The notes: generated by a model from the sequence alone, not told the origin. A stretch of 64,000 nucleotides of DNA from QYOJ01 sp964616825 (GCA_964616825.1 CAZTSX010000004.1:62001-126000), one strand, 5' to 3'; numbered from the stretch's first letter, positions 50,197 through 59,287 are shown. Numbers and translations are program-made.

Positions 50197-50487
50197 TTAA
50201 ATATTGCTATAAAAATCAATAGTTTCACCTTCAGCCACTGTAATAATGGCTTTTTTATATGTACTTGTTCTGCCGGATATTACACCGGCTTTTGTAAAGC
50301 GTGATTTGTTCTTACCGGAATAGACCATGGTATTCACCTCAACCACATCAACGCCATACAAATCCTTGATGGCTTTTTTGATCTGGATTTTATTGGCCCG
50401 GCGGTCAACAACGAAGCCATAACGGTTCAGTTGCTCACCCATCTGAGTCATCTTCTCGGTAATGATCGGTTTGATTATAATACTCAT
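50197..50487 (-). CDS. rplW: 50S ribosomal protein L23
   Basis: L23, 96 residues, the trigger factor and SRP docking protein at the tunnel exit. Segments: IIKPIITEKMTQMGEQLNRY and FVVDRRANKIQIKKAIKDLY. Between rplD and rplB; four bases to rplB. Confidence 0.98.
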   Translation of the reverse strand: MSIIIKPIITEKMTQMGEQLNRYGFVVDRRANKIQIKKAIKDLYGVDVVEVNTMVYSGKNKSRFTKAGVISGRTSTYKKAIITVAEGETIDFYSNI

Positions 50488-50507
50488 TCGCTTATCGAGT
50501 TAACTGA

Positions 50508-51137
50508 TTAATTCTTAGATACCTTTTCAATTTCCTTCAGAGAACTCTCGGTAATTAAAAGTCGGGCAGCTTTCAGTATCTCATATGTATTGAGATCCGC
50601 TGCATTCATCACCTTTACCTTCTCCAGATTTCGTGCTGAGAGAACCAGGTTTTGATCAGCTTCATTGGTAATCAGAAGAATGTTTTTTCCTTCCACTTCG
50701 AAGTTTTTCAGCAACTCTATGAAATTCTTTGTCTTTGGTGTGTCAAATGAGAAATCCTCAACGATTGTCAAGCCGTTTTCTTTCGCCTTATAACTTAGAG
50801 CTGATATCCGTGCAAGCCTCTTCAGTTTCTTGTTCAATTTGAAGTAATAATCCCTGGGCTGAGGGCCGAAAGTCCGGGCTCCGCCACGAAAAATGGGATT
50901 CTTGATGCTCCCTTTCCGGGATCCGCCAGTACCTTTCTGCCGATGCAGTTTCCGCGTACTCCCGGAAAGCATTGACACTTCAAGTGTCGCATGTGTACCC
51001 TGTCGATTATTAGCCATAAACTGCTTCACATCGAGGTAGATCGCATGATCGTTGGGAGCAATCCCGAAGACAGCTTTATTCAGCTTCACCTTTCGCTCGG
51101 TTTTAGCTCCATTTATCTTATAAATTGCTACTTCCAT
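50508..51137 (-). CDS. rplD: 50S ribosomal protein L4
   Basis: L4, 209 residues, whose basic loop reaches the exit tunnel; in E. coli it represses the S10 operon. Loop region: GSTRKLHRQKGTGGSRKGS and FRGGARTFGPQPRDYYFKLN. The first ten bases overlap the end of rplC, so translation is coupled. Confidence 0.98.
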   Translation of the reverse strand: MEVAIYKINGAKTERKVKLNKAVFGIAPNDHAIYLDVKQFMANNRQGTHATLEVSMLSGSTRKLHRQKGTGGSRKGSIKNPIFRGGARTFGPQPRDYYFKLNKKLKRLARISALSYKAKENGLTIVEDFSFDTPKTKNFIELLKNFEVEGKNILLITNEADQNLVLSARNLEKVKVMNAADLNTYEILKAARLLITESSLKEIEKVSKN

Positions 51138-51757
51138 CTTTCAATAATTACATATGATCCATTCGATCCCGGAACCGCTCCTTTTACCAGAACCAGATTC
51201 TTATCCGTAATAATTTTTACTATCTGAAGATTGATGACTTTCACCCGGTTACCACCCATTCGGCCAGCCATCCGCATACCTTTAAATACTCGGGAAGGCC
51301 AAGATGACGCACCAATGGAACCCGGAGCTCTCAATCGATTATGTTGACCGTGGGTAGCATCACCTACTCCATGAAAGCCATGACGTTTGACAACACCCTG
51401 AAATCCTTTTCCTTTCGAGATCCCTACGACGTCGATATACTCTCCCTCTTCAAAGATGTCAACCTTAAGGACATCGCCAAACGTCTTTTGATGTCCGGTC
51501 TCGAAACGGGTAAATTCGGCTAATATCTTTTTTGGTGTAACGCCAGCTTTGCTGAAATGGCCTCTTTCCGCTTTGGTGGTATGTTTCTCCTTCTTATCCT
51601 CAAACGCTATTTGGATGGCATCATATCCCTCTTTCTCCTTGGAACGGATCTGTGTCACAATACAGGGTCCAGCTTCAATAACCGTGCAGGGAATATTCTT
51701 CCCGTTCTCGTCATAGACGCTGGTCATTCCGATTTTTTTTCCAATTAATCCAGACAT
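51128..51757 (-). CDS. rplC: 50S ribosomal protein L3
   Basis: L3, 209 residues, an early assembly protein near the peptidyl-transferase centre. Conserved parts: MSGLIGKKIGMTSVYDENGK, SKGKGFQGVVKRHGFHGVGD and PGSIGASSWPSRVFKGMRMA. S10 operon, between rpsJ and rplD. Confidence 0.98.
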   Translation of the reverse strand: MSGLIGKKIGMTSVYDENGKNIPCTVIEAGPCIVTQIRSKEKEGYDAIQIAFEDKKEKHTTKAERGHFSKAGVTPKKILAEFTRFETGHQKTFGDVLKVDIFEEGEYIDVVGISKGKGFQGVVKRHGFHGVGDATHGQHNRLRAPGSIGASSWPSRVFKGMRMAGRMGGNRVKVINLQIVKIITDKNLVLVKGAVPGSNGSYVIIERWK

Positions 51758-51786
51758 TTTCCTTGGTTTTTCAAATTAGTTTTCGA

Positions 51787-52092
51787 TCACACCTTGATTT
51801 CAACTTCCACACCACTGGGTAATTCGAGTTTCATAAGCGCATCGATGGTTTTGGATGTCGTACTGTAAATATCCAACAGCCGCTTGTAGGAACAAAGCTG
51901 GAACTGCTCCCTGGATTTCTTGTTAACGAAAGTCGAACGCAACACAGTGAAGATTTTCTTGTCCGTGGGTAAGGGAATCGGGCCGCTAACCACAGCACCG
52001 GTAGCCTTGACGGTTTTAACAATCTTCTCGGCAGACTTGTCTACCAGATTGTAATCGTATGACTTCAACTTAATTCTAATTCTCTGGCTCAC
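51787..52092 (-). CDS. rpsJ: 30S ribosomal protein S10
   Basis: S10 (NusE), 101 residues, in the small-subunit head and in antitermination complexes. It has RIRIKLKSYDYNLVDKSAEK and GPIPLPTDKKIFTVLRSTFV. It follows fusA directly (15-base gap), with no tuf gene between them; this fused str-S10 run without tuf is usual for Bacteroidota. Confidence 0.98.
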   Translation of the reverse strand: MSQRIRIKLKSYDYNLVDKSAEKIVKTVKATGAVVSGPIPLPTDKKIFTVLRSTFVNKKSREQFQLCSYKRLLDIYSTTSKTIDALMKLELPSGVEVEIKV

Positions 52093-52107
52093 GTTTTTTT
52101 CTTTTAA

Positions 52108-54216
52108 TCAATTGTCTATTGGAACGTATCCTCTTAATTTGAATAAAACATCATTCATCACCTCGGGAGGTGTGGGTCGATACTCTGAAAACTCCAGCAT
52201 GGAGGTAGCTCTGCCTGATGTCAGGCTGCGAAGCGTTGTCACATAACCAAACATCTCTGCCAGCGGCACCTTTCCGTGGATTACCTGGTTTCCGATACGG
52301 GAGTCAACCTCCTCTACCTGTCCGCGCCGCTTAGTCAGATCACCTGTTACCTCTCCCATATATTCAATTGGTGTCACAATCTCAAAACGCATGATGGGTT
52401 CCAGCATAACAATCTTCGCTTTCTTACATGCTTCCCGGAAAGCCAGGCTGGCAGCCACTTCAAACGAGAGGGCATCCGAATCAACGGAATGATACGAGCC
52501 ATCCAGCAATCGAACTCGGATACTCTCCATAGGAAATCCTACTAGTGGACCATTCATCATTGCGGTTTTCAGCCCTTTCTCAATACCAGGAATAAACTCT
52601 TTGGGGATGTTCCCACTACTAATATTATTGATAAACTCAAGACCTTTGACACCCTTTTCGGCAGGAGAGATCTCAATGAGAAGATCGGCAAAACGACCTT
52701 TACCGCCACTCTGTTTTTTATATACTTTCCGGTACTCAACAGTATCCAGGATAGCTTCTTTATAGGCAACCTGGGGTGTTCCCCTGTTACACTCGATGTT
52801 GAACTCTCTTTTTAGCCGGTCGCAGATGATTTCCAGGTGAAGCTCTCCCATTCCACTGATCAGAGTCTGACCCGTCTCATCATTCACCCGAATCTGGAAT
52901 GTAGGATCCTCTTCAGCCATTTTGGCAAAAGCCAGACTCAATTTGTCAACATCCTCCTGTGTCTTCGGTTCAACAGCCATGTTGATCACCGGCTCAGGAA
53001 AGAGCATTGTCTCAAGAACCAGCGGATGCTTGGGATCGCAGAGAGTATCTCCGGTAAAGACCTTTTTCAGGCCGACGGCAACACCAATCTCCCCGGCTTC
53101 GATCTGATTGATAGGGTTCTGCTTGTTGGCATGCATCAAAATCAGTCGCATGACGCGGTCCTTCTTTTCGGTTGTGGTATTTAGCACCTGTTGACCGGCT
53201 TCCAACTTGCCGGAGTAGACACGGAAAAATGTGATTCGTCCGACAAAGGGATCTGTGGCGATCTTGAAAGCAAGAGCTAAAAAAGGTTCTTTCGGATCCG
53301 GATGCCTCTCCTCCTCTTTCCTGGTAAAGGGATTTATCCCCTTCATGGCTGGCATATCGTATGGGGAAGGAAGAAATCGAACAATATTGTTGATCAACAA
53401 CTGTACACCTTTATTCTTAAACGAAGCGCCACACAATACAGGTGTGATTCTGTTGTCAATGGTGGCTCTGCGCAGTGAGATAATGATATCCTCTTCGGAG
53501 ATCGAGCCGGGATCGTTGATGAACTTAGTCAGGAGCTCGTCACTCTCTTCAGCTGTTCCCTCGATCAATTTGGCTCGATACTCTATCATGGTCTCCTGCA
53601 TATCAGATGGTACGGGGATTTCGTTAAAGGTCATTCCAAAGTTCTCTTCATCCCATACATATGCTTTCCCTGAGATCAGGTCTACAATGCCAATAAAATC
53701 CTCTTCAGAACCAATCGGAATCTGGATCGGGACCGGGTTTGCACCCAGTTTATCTTCGATCTGTTGTACGACCTGGAAGAAATCAGCCCCTATTCTGTCC
53801 ATCTTATTCACATAACAGATCCGGGGTACGTGATAACGATTGGCTTGATTCCAAACCGTTTCCGATTGCGGCTCTACGCCACCCACAGCACAGAAGATCG
53901 CAATGGCGCCATCCAGTACCCGGAGGGAGCGCTCTACTTCAACAGTAAAGTCAACATGCCCCGGAGTATCAATTATGTTCAACCTGTATTCTTCATCTTC
54001 AAAGTTCCAGTATACCGTTGTAGCTGCAGAGGTGATGGTGATGCCACGTTCCTGTTCCTGTGCCATCCAATCCATTGTGGCTGTACCATCATGAACCTCT
54101 CCAAGCTTATAATTGATACCGGTATAATACAATATACGCTCTGTCGTCGTGGTCTTTCCCGCGTCGATGTGAGCCATAATGCCAATGTTCCTGATATTTT
54201 CGATCTTGTCGGACAC
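52108..54216 (-). CDS. fusA: Elongation factor G
   Basis: Translocation GTPase of 702 residues. The G domain has AHIDAGKTTTTERILYYTG, the switch region GITITSAATTVYW, DTPGHVDF and NKMDR; domains II to V follow with normal lengths (GMGELHLEIICDRLKREF; RGQVEEVD in domain V). This is the canonical EF-G of the str operon, 68 bases after rpsG. The gap contains a strong GC-rich hairpin. Confidence 0.98.
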   Translation of the reverse strand: MSDKIENIRNIGIMAHIDAGKTTTTERILYYTGINYKLGEVHDGTATMDWMAQEQERGITITSAATTVYWNFEDEEYRLNIIDTPGHVDFTVEVERSLRVLDGAIAIFCAVGGVEPQSETVWNQANRYHVPRICYVNKMDRIGADFFQVVQQIEDKLGANPVPIQIPIGSEEDFIGIVDLISGKAYVWDEENFGMTFNEIPVPSDMQETMIEYRAKLIEGTAEESDELLTKFINDPGSISEEDIIISLRRATIDNRITPVLCGASFKNKGVQLLINNIVRFLPSPYDMPAMKGINPFTRKEEERHPDPKEPFLALAFKIATDPFVGRITFFRVYSGKLEAGQQVLNTTTEKKDRVMRLILMHANKQNPINQIEAGEIGVAVGLKKVFTGDTLCDPKHPLVLETMLFPEPVINMAVEPKTQEDVDKLSLAFAKMAEEDPTFQIRVNDETGQTLISGMGELHLEIICDRLKREFNIECNRGTPQVAYKEAILDTVEYRKVYKKQSGGKGRFADLLIEISPAEKGVKGLEFINNISSGNIPKEFIPGIEKGLKTAMMNGPLVGFPMESIRVRLLDGSYHSVDSDALSFEVAASLAFREACKKAKIVMLEPIMRFEIVTPIEYMGEVTGDLTKRRGQVEEVDSRIGNQVIHGKVPLAEMFGYVTTLRSLTSGRATSMLEFSEYRPTPPEVMNDVLFKLRGYVPIDN

Positions 54217-54252
54217 TATATTTATATTGTATATTCTATGCGGTAAATTGGC

Positions 54253-54276
54253 AGAGCCGCGATGAATCGCGGCTCT
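54253..54276. repeat. GC-rich palindrome between rpsG and fusA
   Basis: Self-complementary over 11 pairs (AGAGCCGCGAT with ATCGCGGCTCT around GA). No T run follows on the transcribed strand. It shares the GCCGCG core and intercistronic position with the palindrome at 45258-45277, and resembles widespread short palindromic repeats of environmental bacteria. Confidence 0.75.
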
Positions 54277-54284
54277 ATCAATAA

Positions 54285-54752
54285 TTAAAATCTAAAATGT
54301 GAAAATGCTTTATTTGCTTCGGCCATGCGGTGTGTATCTTCCTTCTTCTTAAATGCTGCACCCTCCTCTTTATATGCTGCAATGATCTCTGCTGCCAGTT
54401 TCTGTCCCATCGTTTTTTCATGCCGTTTACGGGAGAAGTTGACCAACGACTTCATGCCAATCGACATTTTTCTGCCCGGACGGATCTCGGAAGGGATCTG
54501 AAAGGTAGCTCCACCAATCCGGCGACTTCGTACTTCTACTGCAGGAGTTACATTTGCAAGCGCCTTCTTGAACACCTCAAGTCCGTCTTCATCGGTCTTC
54601 TCACTGACAATATCAATTGCTTCATAAAAAATATCGTATGCGATATTCTTTTTCCCACGGAGCATGACGTTGTTCACAAACTTTGATACCATGGTATCAT
54701 TGAACCGTGGATCAGGAATGAGGGTGCGTTTTTTTGGTTTTGATTTTCTCAT
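54285..54752 (-). CDS. rpsG: 30S ribosomal protein S7
   Basis: S7, 155 residues, which organises the small-subunit head around the E and P sites. Landmarks are DPRFNDTMVSKFVNNVMLRG, VEVRSRRIGGATFQIPSEIR and RKRHEKTMGQKLAAEI. Str operon, three bases after rpsL. Confidence 0.98.
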   Translation of the reverse strand: MRKSKPKKRTLIPDPRFNDTMVSKFVNNVMLRGKKNIAYDIFYEAIDIVSEKTDEDGLEVFKKALANVTPAVEVRSRRIGGATFQIPSEIRPGRKMSIGMKSLVNFSRKRHEKTMGQKLAAEIIAAYKEEGAAFKKKEDTHRMAEANKAFSHFRF

Positions 54753-54755
54753 AGT

Positions 54756-55136
54756 CTATTTTTTAACCTTTGGTCGTTTGGCGCCATACTTTGATCTGCG
54801 TTGCATCCGGCCTTCAACACCAGATGTATCAAGGGCTCCCCGGATGATGTGATAACGTACCCCCGGAAGGTCTTTTACCCGACCTCCGCGGATCATCACA
54901 ATAGAGTGTTCCTGCAGGTTGTGGCCTTCACCAGGAATATAGGCGTTCACCTCTTTTCCGTTAGTGAGTCGAACTCTGGCTACTTTCCGCATTGCCGAAT
55001 TCGGTTTCTTAGGTGTGGTCGTGTAAACTCTCACACAAACTCCTCTTCGTTGCGGACAAGCATCCAAAGCCGGCGCTTTACTCTTTTCGGTCAGTTTTTT
55101 TCTTCCTTTACGAACCAGTTGTGAAATCGTAGGCAT
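54756..55136 (-). CDS. rpsL: 30S ribosomal protein S12
   Basis: S12, 126 residues, at the decoding centre. It has the accuracy loops TTPKKPNSAMRKVARVRLTN and GEGHNLQEHSIVMIRGGRVK. The two lysines that mutate in streptomycin resistance are in their wild-type form (PKKPNSA; the second loop reads GRVKDLPG). First gene of the long minus-strand run, with two promoters and a structured region upstream. Confidence 0.98.
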   Translation of the reverse strand: MPTISQLVRKGRKKLTEKSKAPALDACPQRRGVCVRVYTTTPKKPNSAMRKVARVRLTNGKEVNAYIPGEGHNLQEHSIVMIRGGRVKDLPGVRYHIIRGALDTSGVEGRMQRRSKYGAKRPKVKK

Positions 55137-55186
55137 ATCAATCTGTTTAAACTATTTTTTGCTTCAAAACCCCAAAAATGGGCGTG

Positions 55187-55217
55187 CAAAGGTACATATT
55201 ATTTCAACTCTACCAAC
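55187..55217 (-). promoter_or_regulatory. Proximal promoter of the ribosomal operon
   Basis: Minus strand: -33 GTTG (55214-55217), 19-base spacer, -7 TACCTTTG (55187-55194). The leader to the rpsL ATG is about 45 bases. Confidence 0.75.
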
Positions 55218-55289
55218 ATACAGCTATAATAATTTGCTTGAGATTGGCTTTATTAAAAACGGATTATTTGCAGGAATAAAGAAAGGAAA

Positions 55290-55425
55290 GTGATAAGAGT
55301 TAGAGACCTAAGCCAGCGTTCTCTTTTGAAGCTGGCTGAAAACCTATAAACGTCTCGCTTTTTCAGGTTTCCTAGCTATTTTTCAGCTTGTAATCCACTC
55401 AAAAATCCTATTCGATTTTTGAGGG
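55290..55425 (-). ncRNA. Candidate structured leader or small RNA upstream of rpsL
   Basis: Read on the minus strand after the distal promoter, three hairpins follow one another. The first is a perfect ten-pair stem CTCAAAAATC/GATTTTTGAG. The second is a bulged stem made from GCTGAA/TTCAGC with inner AACCT/AGGTT around a loop containing GCGAGACG. The third is a seven-pair stem AGCCAGC/GCTGGCT. A pyrimidine-rich stretch follows, without a clean T run. It could be a separate small RNA or the 5' part of a 285-base rpsL leader. I cannot assign it to a known family. The rest of the 315-base gap is AT-rich and holds only the proximal promoter. Confidence 0.5.
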
Positions 55426-55427
55426 TG

Positions 55428-55458
55428 CAAAAGTACAACTAATTTTAATAACTACAAG
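55428..55458 (-). promoter_or_regulatory. Distal promoter upstream of the structured region
   Basis: Minus strand: -33 CTTG (55455-55458), 19-base spacer, -7 TACTTTTG (55428-55435). The -33 box overlaps the last codons of the TylF-like gene. Transcription from here would run through the three hairpins towards rpsL. Confidence 0.7.
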
Positions 55459-56261
55459 GGTTTTAGCGATTTTTTTTGCCTCTTAATTACAAGCACCGTG
55501 CCATCTCTGTCGGGAATGAGATGTGGAACCTCAGAAATGCCATTCATGAAATCATCTACAGCCTTGACAACACCCGGCCATTTTTTGTTGTAATCGTGGA
55601 TAAAAATGACACCACCCGCGTTCATCCGGGGATAGAAAAATTCGAGCCCCTTCTTTGTCGGATTATAAAGATCGGCATCGATATTTACAAGGGCAAACCG
55701 TTCCTCTTTGATCTCGGTAACAGAGTCAGGGAAATAACCCTGATGAATCCGGATATTGTTATTGCCTCCAATCTTTCGGATGACCTTCTGAAGGCTTGTG
55801 TCAGCAAAGTCCCTGGATGTATAGGTGGCTGCCTTCCCCTCTTCCCCTTCAAGATCTCTCTCGGCAAATCCCTCAAACGTATCCAACAGGTGAAATTTCC
55901 TGGATGGATCCATCTGGTGCAGGATTCTGGCGCTATCCCCTTTATAGACACCCAATTCGGCAAAATCGCCCGCAATCTTTTCAGTTTTCAACCTCTCAAC
56001 CTGGATCCACCAGGTATAAAATCGTACCTTATCCGGATAGAAACGCTCTGACTTCAACAAGCTTTTCGACAACTGCTTTTCTTTCTTGGCCTCCTTCCAG
56101 ATTGCCGGTTGATTGAAGGTGTTGAGAAATGTCATCCAGAGAAAACGAAAAAGCATGATCGCAAGAAAAACAACCAGAAAAATATTGGCCAACTGAAAGA
56201 GAGAGAAATCCATGAGGGATTTTTTTGTAAAATTAATGAATAATTCCACCACCTTCATCAT
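55452..56261 (-). CDS. TylF/MycF-type methyltransferase with membrane anchor
   Basis: About 269 residues if it starts at ATG 56261; ATG 56213 would give 253, and an open frame to 56483 overlaps the divergent gene and looks non-coding. An N-terminal membrane segment (FSLFQLANIFLVVFLAIMLF) precedes a class I SAM-dependent domain of TylF type: GDFAELGVYKGDSARIL, FHLLDTFEGF, LVNIDADLYNPTKKGLEFFY and GGVIFIHDY, where the aspartates bind Mg2+ in relatives. Relatives O-methylate sugars or other hydroxyls. The membrane anchor suggests a lipid-linked or surface substrate. Divergent from the TonB-C-like gene. Substrate unknown. Confidence 0.82.
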   Translation of the reverse strand: MMKVVELFINFTKKSLMDFSLFQLANIFLVVFLAIMLFRFLWMTFLNTFNQPAIWKEAKKEKQLSKSLLKSERFYPDKVRFYTWWIQVERLKTEKIAGDFAELGVYKGDSARILHQMDPSRKFHLLDTFEGFAERDLEGEEGKAATYTSRDFADTSLQKVIRKIGGNNNIRIHQGYFPDSVTEIKEERFALVNIDADLYNPTKKGLEFFYPRMNAGGVIFIHDYNKKWPGVVKAVDDFMNGISEVPHLIPDRDGTVLVIKRQKKSLKPL

Positions 56262-56265
56262 GCTG

Positions 56266-56295
56266 TTTGGATGTATATAATTATAAATACTTTTG
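56266..56295 (+). promoter_or_regulatory. Promoter for the TonB-C-like gene
   Basis: TTTG at 56266-56269, 18-base spacer, TACTTTTG at 56288-56295, about 30 bases before the ATG at 56325. Confidence 0.65.
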
Positions 56296-56324
56296 TGAGG
56301 ATTTTGTATTACAATTCGCTCTGA

Positions 56325-56837
56325 ATGAAAATCAGATATATTCTCCTCCTTTTTACACTTACTCTGGTTCTTTCCAAACCAGGGGTTTCCCAACAGCCTA
56401 CATTTGGTGAGATGATCTCCGATGCCTTTCTCCCCTCCAGCATTGATCCAAAAACACCACTCGATTGCGCTCGTTATTTTCATATTGCCGACAGCATCAA
56501 CGCAAGAGTATTCCGGCTCACAGGGATTAATCCGATCCCTGGTTACCGGTGTGGTAACGATAGCCTGACCTATATCAAAGCCTCAATTGACGAAGCGATC
56601 CTGGAGATCCCGTCGGGAAGCATTCTGGTCAGGTTGATCATTGATCGCAACGGACAGCCGATTTGCTGTAAGGTCTATGTAAAAGAAGGGAGCAATCCGG
56701 GAAAAGAGGTAGAACGTGTATTCTCGAAAATGATGCTCACACCCGGATACAGGAACGGGGAACCCATTCCTACAGAGTGCCGGTTCATTTACGACTTTCA
56801 GAAACCAAAATTGCCCAGTAAAAAAATCATCGACTAG
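56325..56837 (+). CDS. TonB C-terminal-like exported protein
   Basis: Protein of 170 residues with a signal peptide (about 1-22, ending GVSQQ). The C-terminal 75 residues (GSILVRLIIDRNGQPICCKV to PTECRFIYDF) follow the TonB/TolA C-terminal fold, including the late segment PGYRNGEPIPTECRF that matches the usual pattern of a basic residue and Pro before the last strand. It has no N-terminal membrane anchor or proline-rich spacer, so it is not a full energy transducer. Four cysteines could form disulphides in the periplasm. Alone in its transcription unit, with its own promoter. Confidence 0.75.
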   Translation: MKIRYILLLFTLTLVLSKPGVSQQPTFGEMISDAFLPSSIDPKTPLDCARYFHIADSINARVFRLTGINPIPGYRCGNDSLTYIKASIDEAILEIPSGSILVRLIIDRNGQPICCKVYVKEGSNPGKEVERVFSKMMLTPGYRNGEPIPTECRFIYDFQKPKLPSKKIID

Positions 56838-56930
56838 TCCTTTTGGTGTTGATAAGTTTAGTCCTTATCCTGGACATTTTCCGGATTTCTTCAGGGATAA
56901 CTTGTATTTTCGCATTCCCAAATTTCCCCC

Positions 56931-59243
56931 ATGTCGAAACAAATCCTTGATCAATTAAACGAGGCTCAGAAAGCGGCCGTCGTGGCTACTGAGGGTCCCG
57001 TAATGGTTATAGCCGGAGCCGGCTCGGGGAAGACACGTGTACTCACATACCGGGTAGCTTACCTGTTGGAGAATGGGGTTGATCCTTTCCATATCCTGGC
57101 GCTCACCTTTACCAATAAAGCTGCCAGGGAAATGAAGGAGCGGATCATCAGCCTGGTTGGAGGTACAGACGCACATAACGTATGGATGGGTACATTCCAT
57201 TCGATCTTTGCCAGGGTTTTGAGGATTGAAGGACACCTGCTTGGATTCCCTCCAAACTATACCATCTACGATACCGATGATTCAAAACGAGTGATCCGGA
57301 ACCTGATCAAAGAGAATAACCTCGATGATAAAATATACCAGCATGGCTATGTCCTTCACAGGATCTCTGCAGCCAAGACATCCCTGATCTCTGCTGAAGA
57401 GTACAATGTAAACGCAGAAATCCAGGAGTATGACTCCTCTTCAGGGAAACCGTTGACCGGTCAGATCTACACGCAATACCAGCATCGTCTGAAGCGGGCA
57501 GCGGCGATGGACTTTGATGACCTTCTTTTTAACATGAATATCCTGCTTCGTGAATATCCGGATGTGCTCTACAAATACCAGAATAAGTTTCAGTACATCC
57601 TGGTAGATGAATACCAGGATACCAATTATGCCCAATACCTGATCATTAAAAAGCTGGCAGCCAACAACGAGAACATCTGTGTGGTGGGAGACGATGCCCA
57701 GAGCATATATGCCTTCCGTGGTGCCAATATCCAGAATATACTGAACTTCTGTGATGATTATCCCGATCTGAAAACATTTAAACTTGAACAGAACTACCGC
57801 TCCACAAAAAACATTGTCAACGCAGCCAATAAGGTCATCGAAAAAAACAAGCAGCAGATATTCAAGGAGATATGGACTGAAAATATTGAAGGAGGATTGA
57901 TCCGGATGATCCATGCTTCCACCGATACAGAAGAGGGGAACCTGGTTGCCCAGTCAATCTTTGAGCAGAAAATGAACCACCAACTCCCCAACGAAGCTTT
58001 CGCCATTCTATATCGAACCAATGCCCAGTCAAGATCACATGAAGAGGCTTTGCGTAAACTCAATATCCCATGCCGGATCTATGGAGGCCTCTCATTTTAT
58101 CAGCGAAAAGAGATCAAAGATATGCTGGCATACTTCCGGCTGGCAGTAAATCCGAAAGACGAAGAAGCACTGTTACGGGTCATTAACTTTCCTACACGTG
58201 GTATTGGGAAAACAACGCTGGAGAAGCTGATCGTAGCTGCTGATGAGAATAAAAAATCGGTTTTTGAAGTGATCGAAAACCCGGATGGTTGCAACCTCAA
58301 ACTTCCGGGTGGTACGATGCAAAAGATCAGTGGCTTCCTGACAATGATCCGCAGCTTTGGTGCAATGCTGAAAACCCGGAACGCATTCGACCTGGCGAAA
58401 CACATTGCCAACTCAAGTAGGCTTCTGAAAGAACTATATGAGGATAAAACACCTGAAGGAGTCAGTCACTATGAGAACATTGAGGAGTTATTGAATGCCA
58501 TCAAGGAATTCACTGTGACAGACCGTTCCCCGGATGAATCAACCGGTGAAATTGATACCTCTATCCGAACCCTGGACGAATTTATGCATGATGTAGCCCT
58601 GTTGACAGATGTTGACTACAAAGATGATCAAGAAAAAGACAGGGTCACCCTGATGACCATTCATTCTGCGAAAGGACTGGAGTTTCCACATGTCTATATC
58701 GTAGGCCTTGAGGAGAATCTCTTCCCCTCTATCCAGAGCCTGAGCTCCCGTTCAGACCTGGAGGAGGAACGCCGGCTATTTTATGTGGCGATCACAAGAG
58801 CTCAGCAATGTCTTTCACTTAGTTATGCTGAAACCAGGTACAGATGGGGGAACCTGACTATCTGTGAACCGAGTCGATTCATCTCTGAGATCCCGGAAAA
58901 GCAACTGGATATCCCCAGGAAATCCAACGTCCATCCAGGTGGATTTCTCTCTGAGGAGAACTTCTCGGCTACACTCCCTGGCTTGAAACGACAGAAAAGG
59001 ACCGCCCCGAAGCCAACGAATATGAAGCGTGCTTCTAAAAGTAAGATCCCGGATGATTACAATCCGGCAGTTATCAATTCCATCGTAACAGGGATTGAGG
59101 TGATGCACGACCGGTTCGGAAAAGGGAAAGTAGTGCATATTGAAGGTCAGGGCCCCAATAAGAAGGCAACTGTCTTTTTCCCGGAAATCGGACAAAAACA
59201 GCTCCTCCTTCGATTTGCCAGATTGAGAATAATTGAATCCTGA
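56931..59243 (+). CDS. uvrD: UvrD/PcrA-type DNA helicase
   Basis: Superfamily 1A 3'-5' helicase of 770 residues for excision and mismatch repair and for clearing RecA filaments. Motifs: Walker A AGAGSGKT at about 28-35, LTFTNKAAREMKER, Walker B LVDEYQDTN near 224-232, GDDAQSIYAFRGA, LEQNYRS, and motif V/VI regions VTLMTIHSAKGLEFPHVYIV and RRLFYVAITRAQ. A C-terminal Tudor-like domain (GIEVMHDRFGKGKVVHIEG) is the part that binds RNA polymerase in PcrA. TATTTTCG at 56905-56912 may be its -7 box. Confidence 0.97.
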   Translation: MSKQILDQLNEAQKAAVVATEGPVMVIAGAGSGKTRVLTYRVAYLLENGVDPFHILALTFTNKAAREMKERIISLVGGTDAHNVWMGTFHSIFARVLRIEGHLLGFPPNYTIYDTDDSKRVIRNLIKENNLDDKIYQHGYVLHRISAAKTSLISAEEYNVNAEIQEYDSSSGKPLTGQIYTQYQHRLKRAAAMDFDDLLFNMNILLREYPDVLYKYQNKFQYILVDEYQDTNYAQYLIIKKLAANNENICVVGDDAQSIYAFRGANIQNILNFCDDYPDLKTFKLEQNYRSTKNIVNAANKVIEKNKQQIFKEIWTENIEGGLIRMIHASTDTEEGNLVAQSIFEQKMNHQLPNEAFAILYRTNAQSRSHEEALRKLNIPCRIYGGLSFYQRKEIKDMLAYFRLAVNPKDEEALLRVINFPTRGIGKTTLEKLIVAADENKKSVFEVIENPDGCNLKLPGGTMQKISGFLTMIRSFGAMLKTRNAFDLAKHIANSSRLLKELYEDKTPEGVSHYENIEELLNAIKEFTVTDRSPDESTGEIDTSIRTLDEFMHDVALLTDVDYKDDQEKDRVTLMTIHSAKGLEFPHVYIVGLEENLFPSIQSLSSRSDLEEERRLFYVAITRAQQCLSLSYAETRYRWGNLTICEPSRFISEIPEKQLDIPRKSNVHPGGFLSEENFSATLPGLKRQKRTAPKPTNMKRASKSKIPDDYNPAVINSIVTGIEVMHDRFGKGKVVHIEGQGPNKKATVFFPEIGQKQLLLRFARLRIIES

Positions 59244-59287
59244 GAAATTATACAATTATGTCTATCTTTGCAAAAAATTTCGAAACA

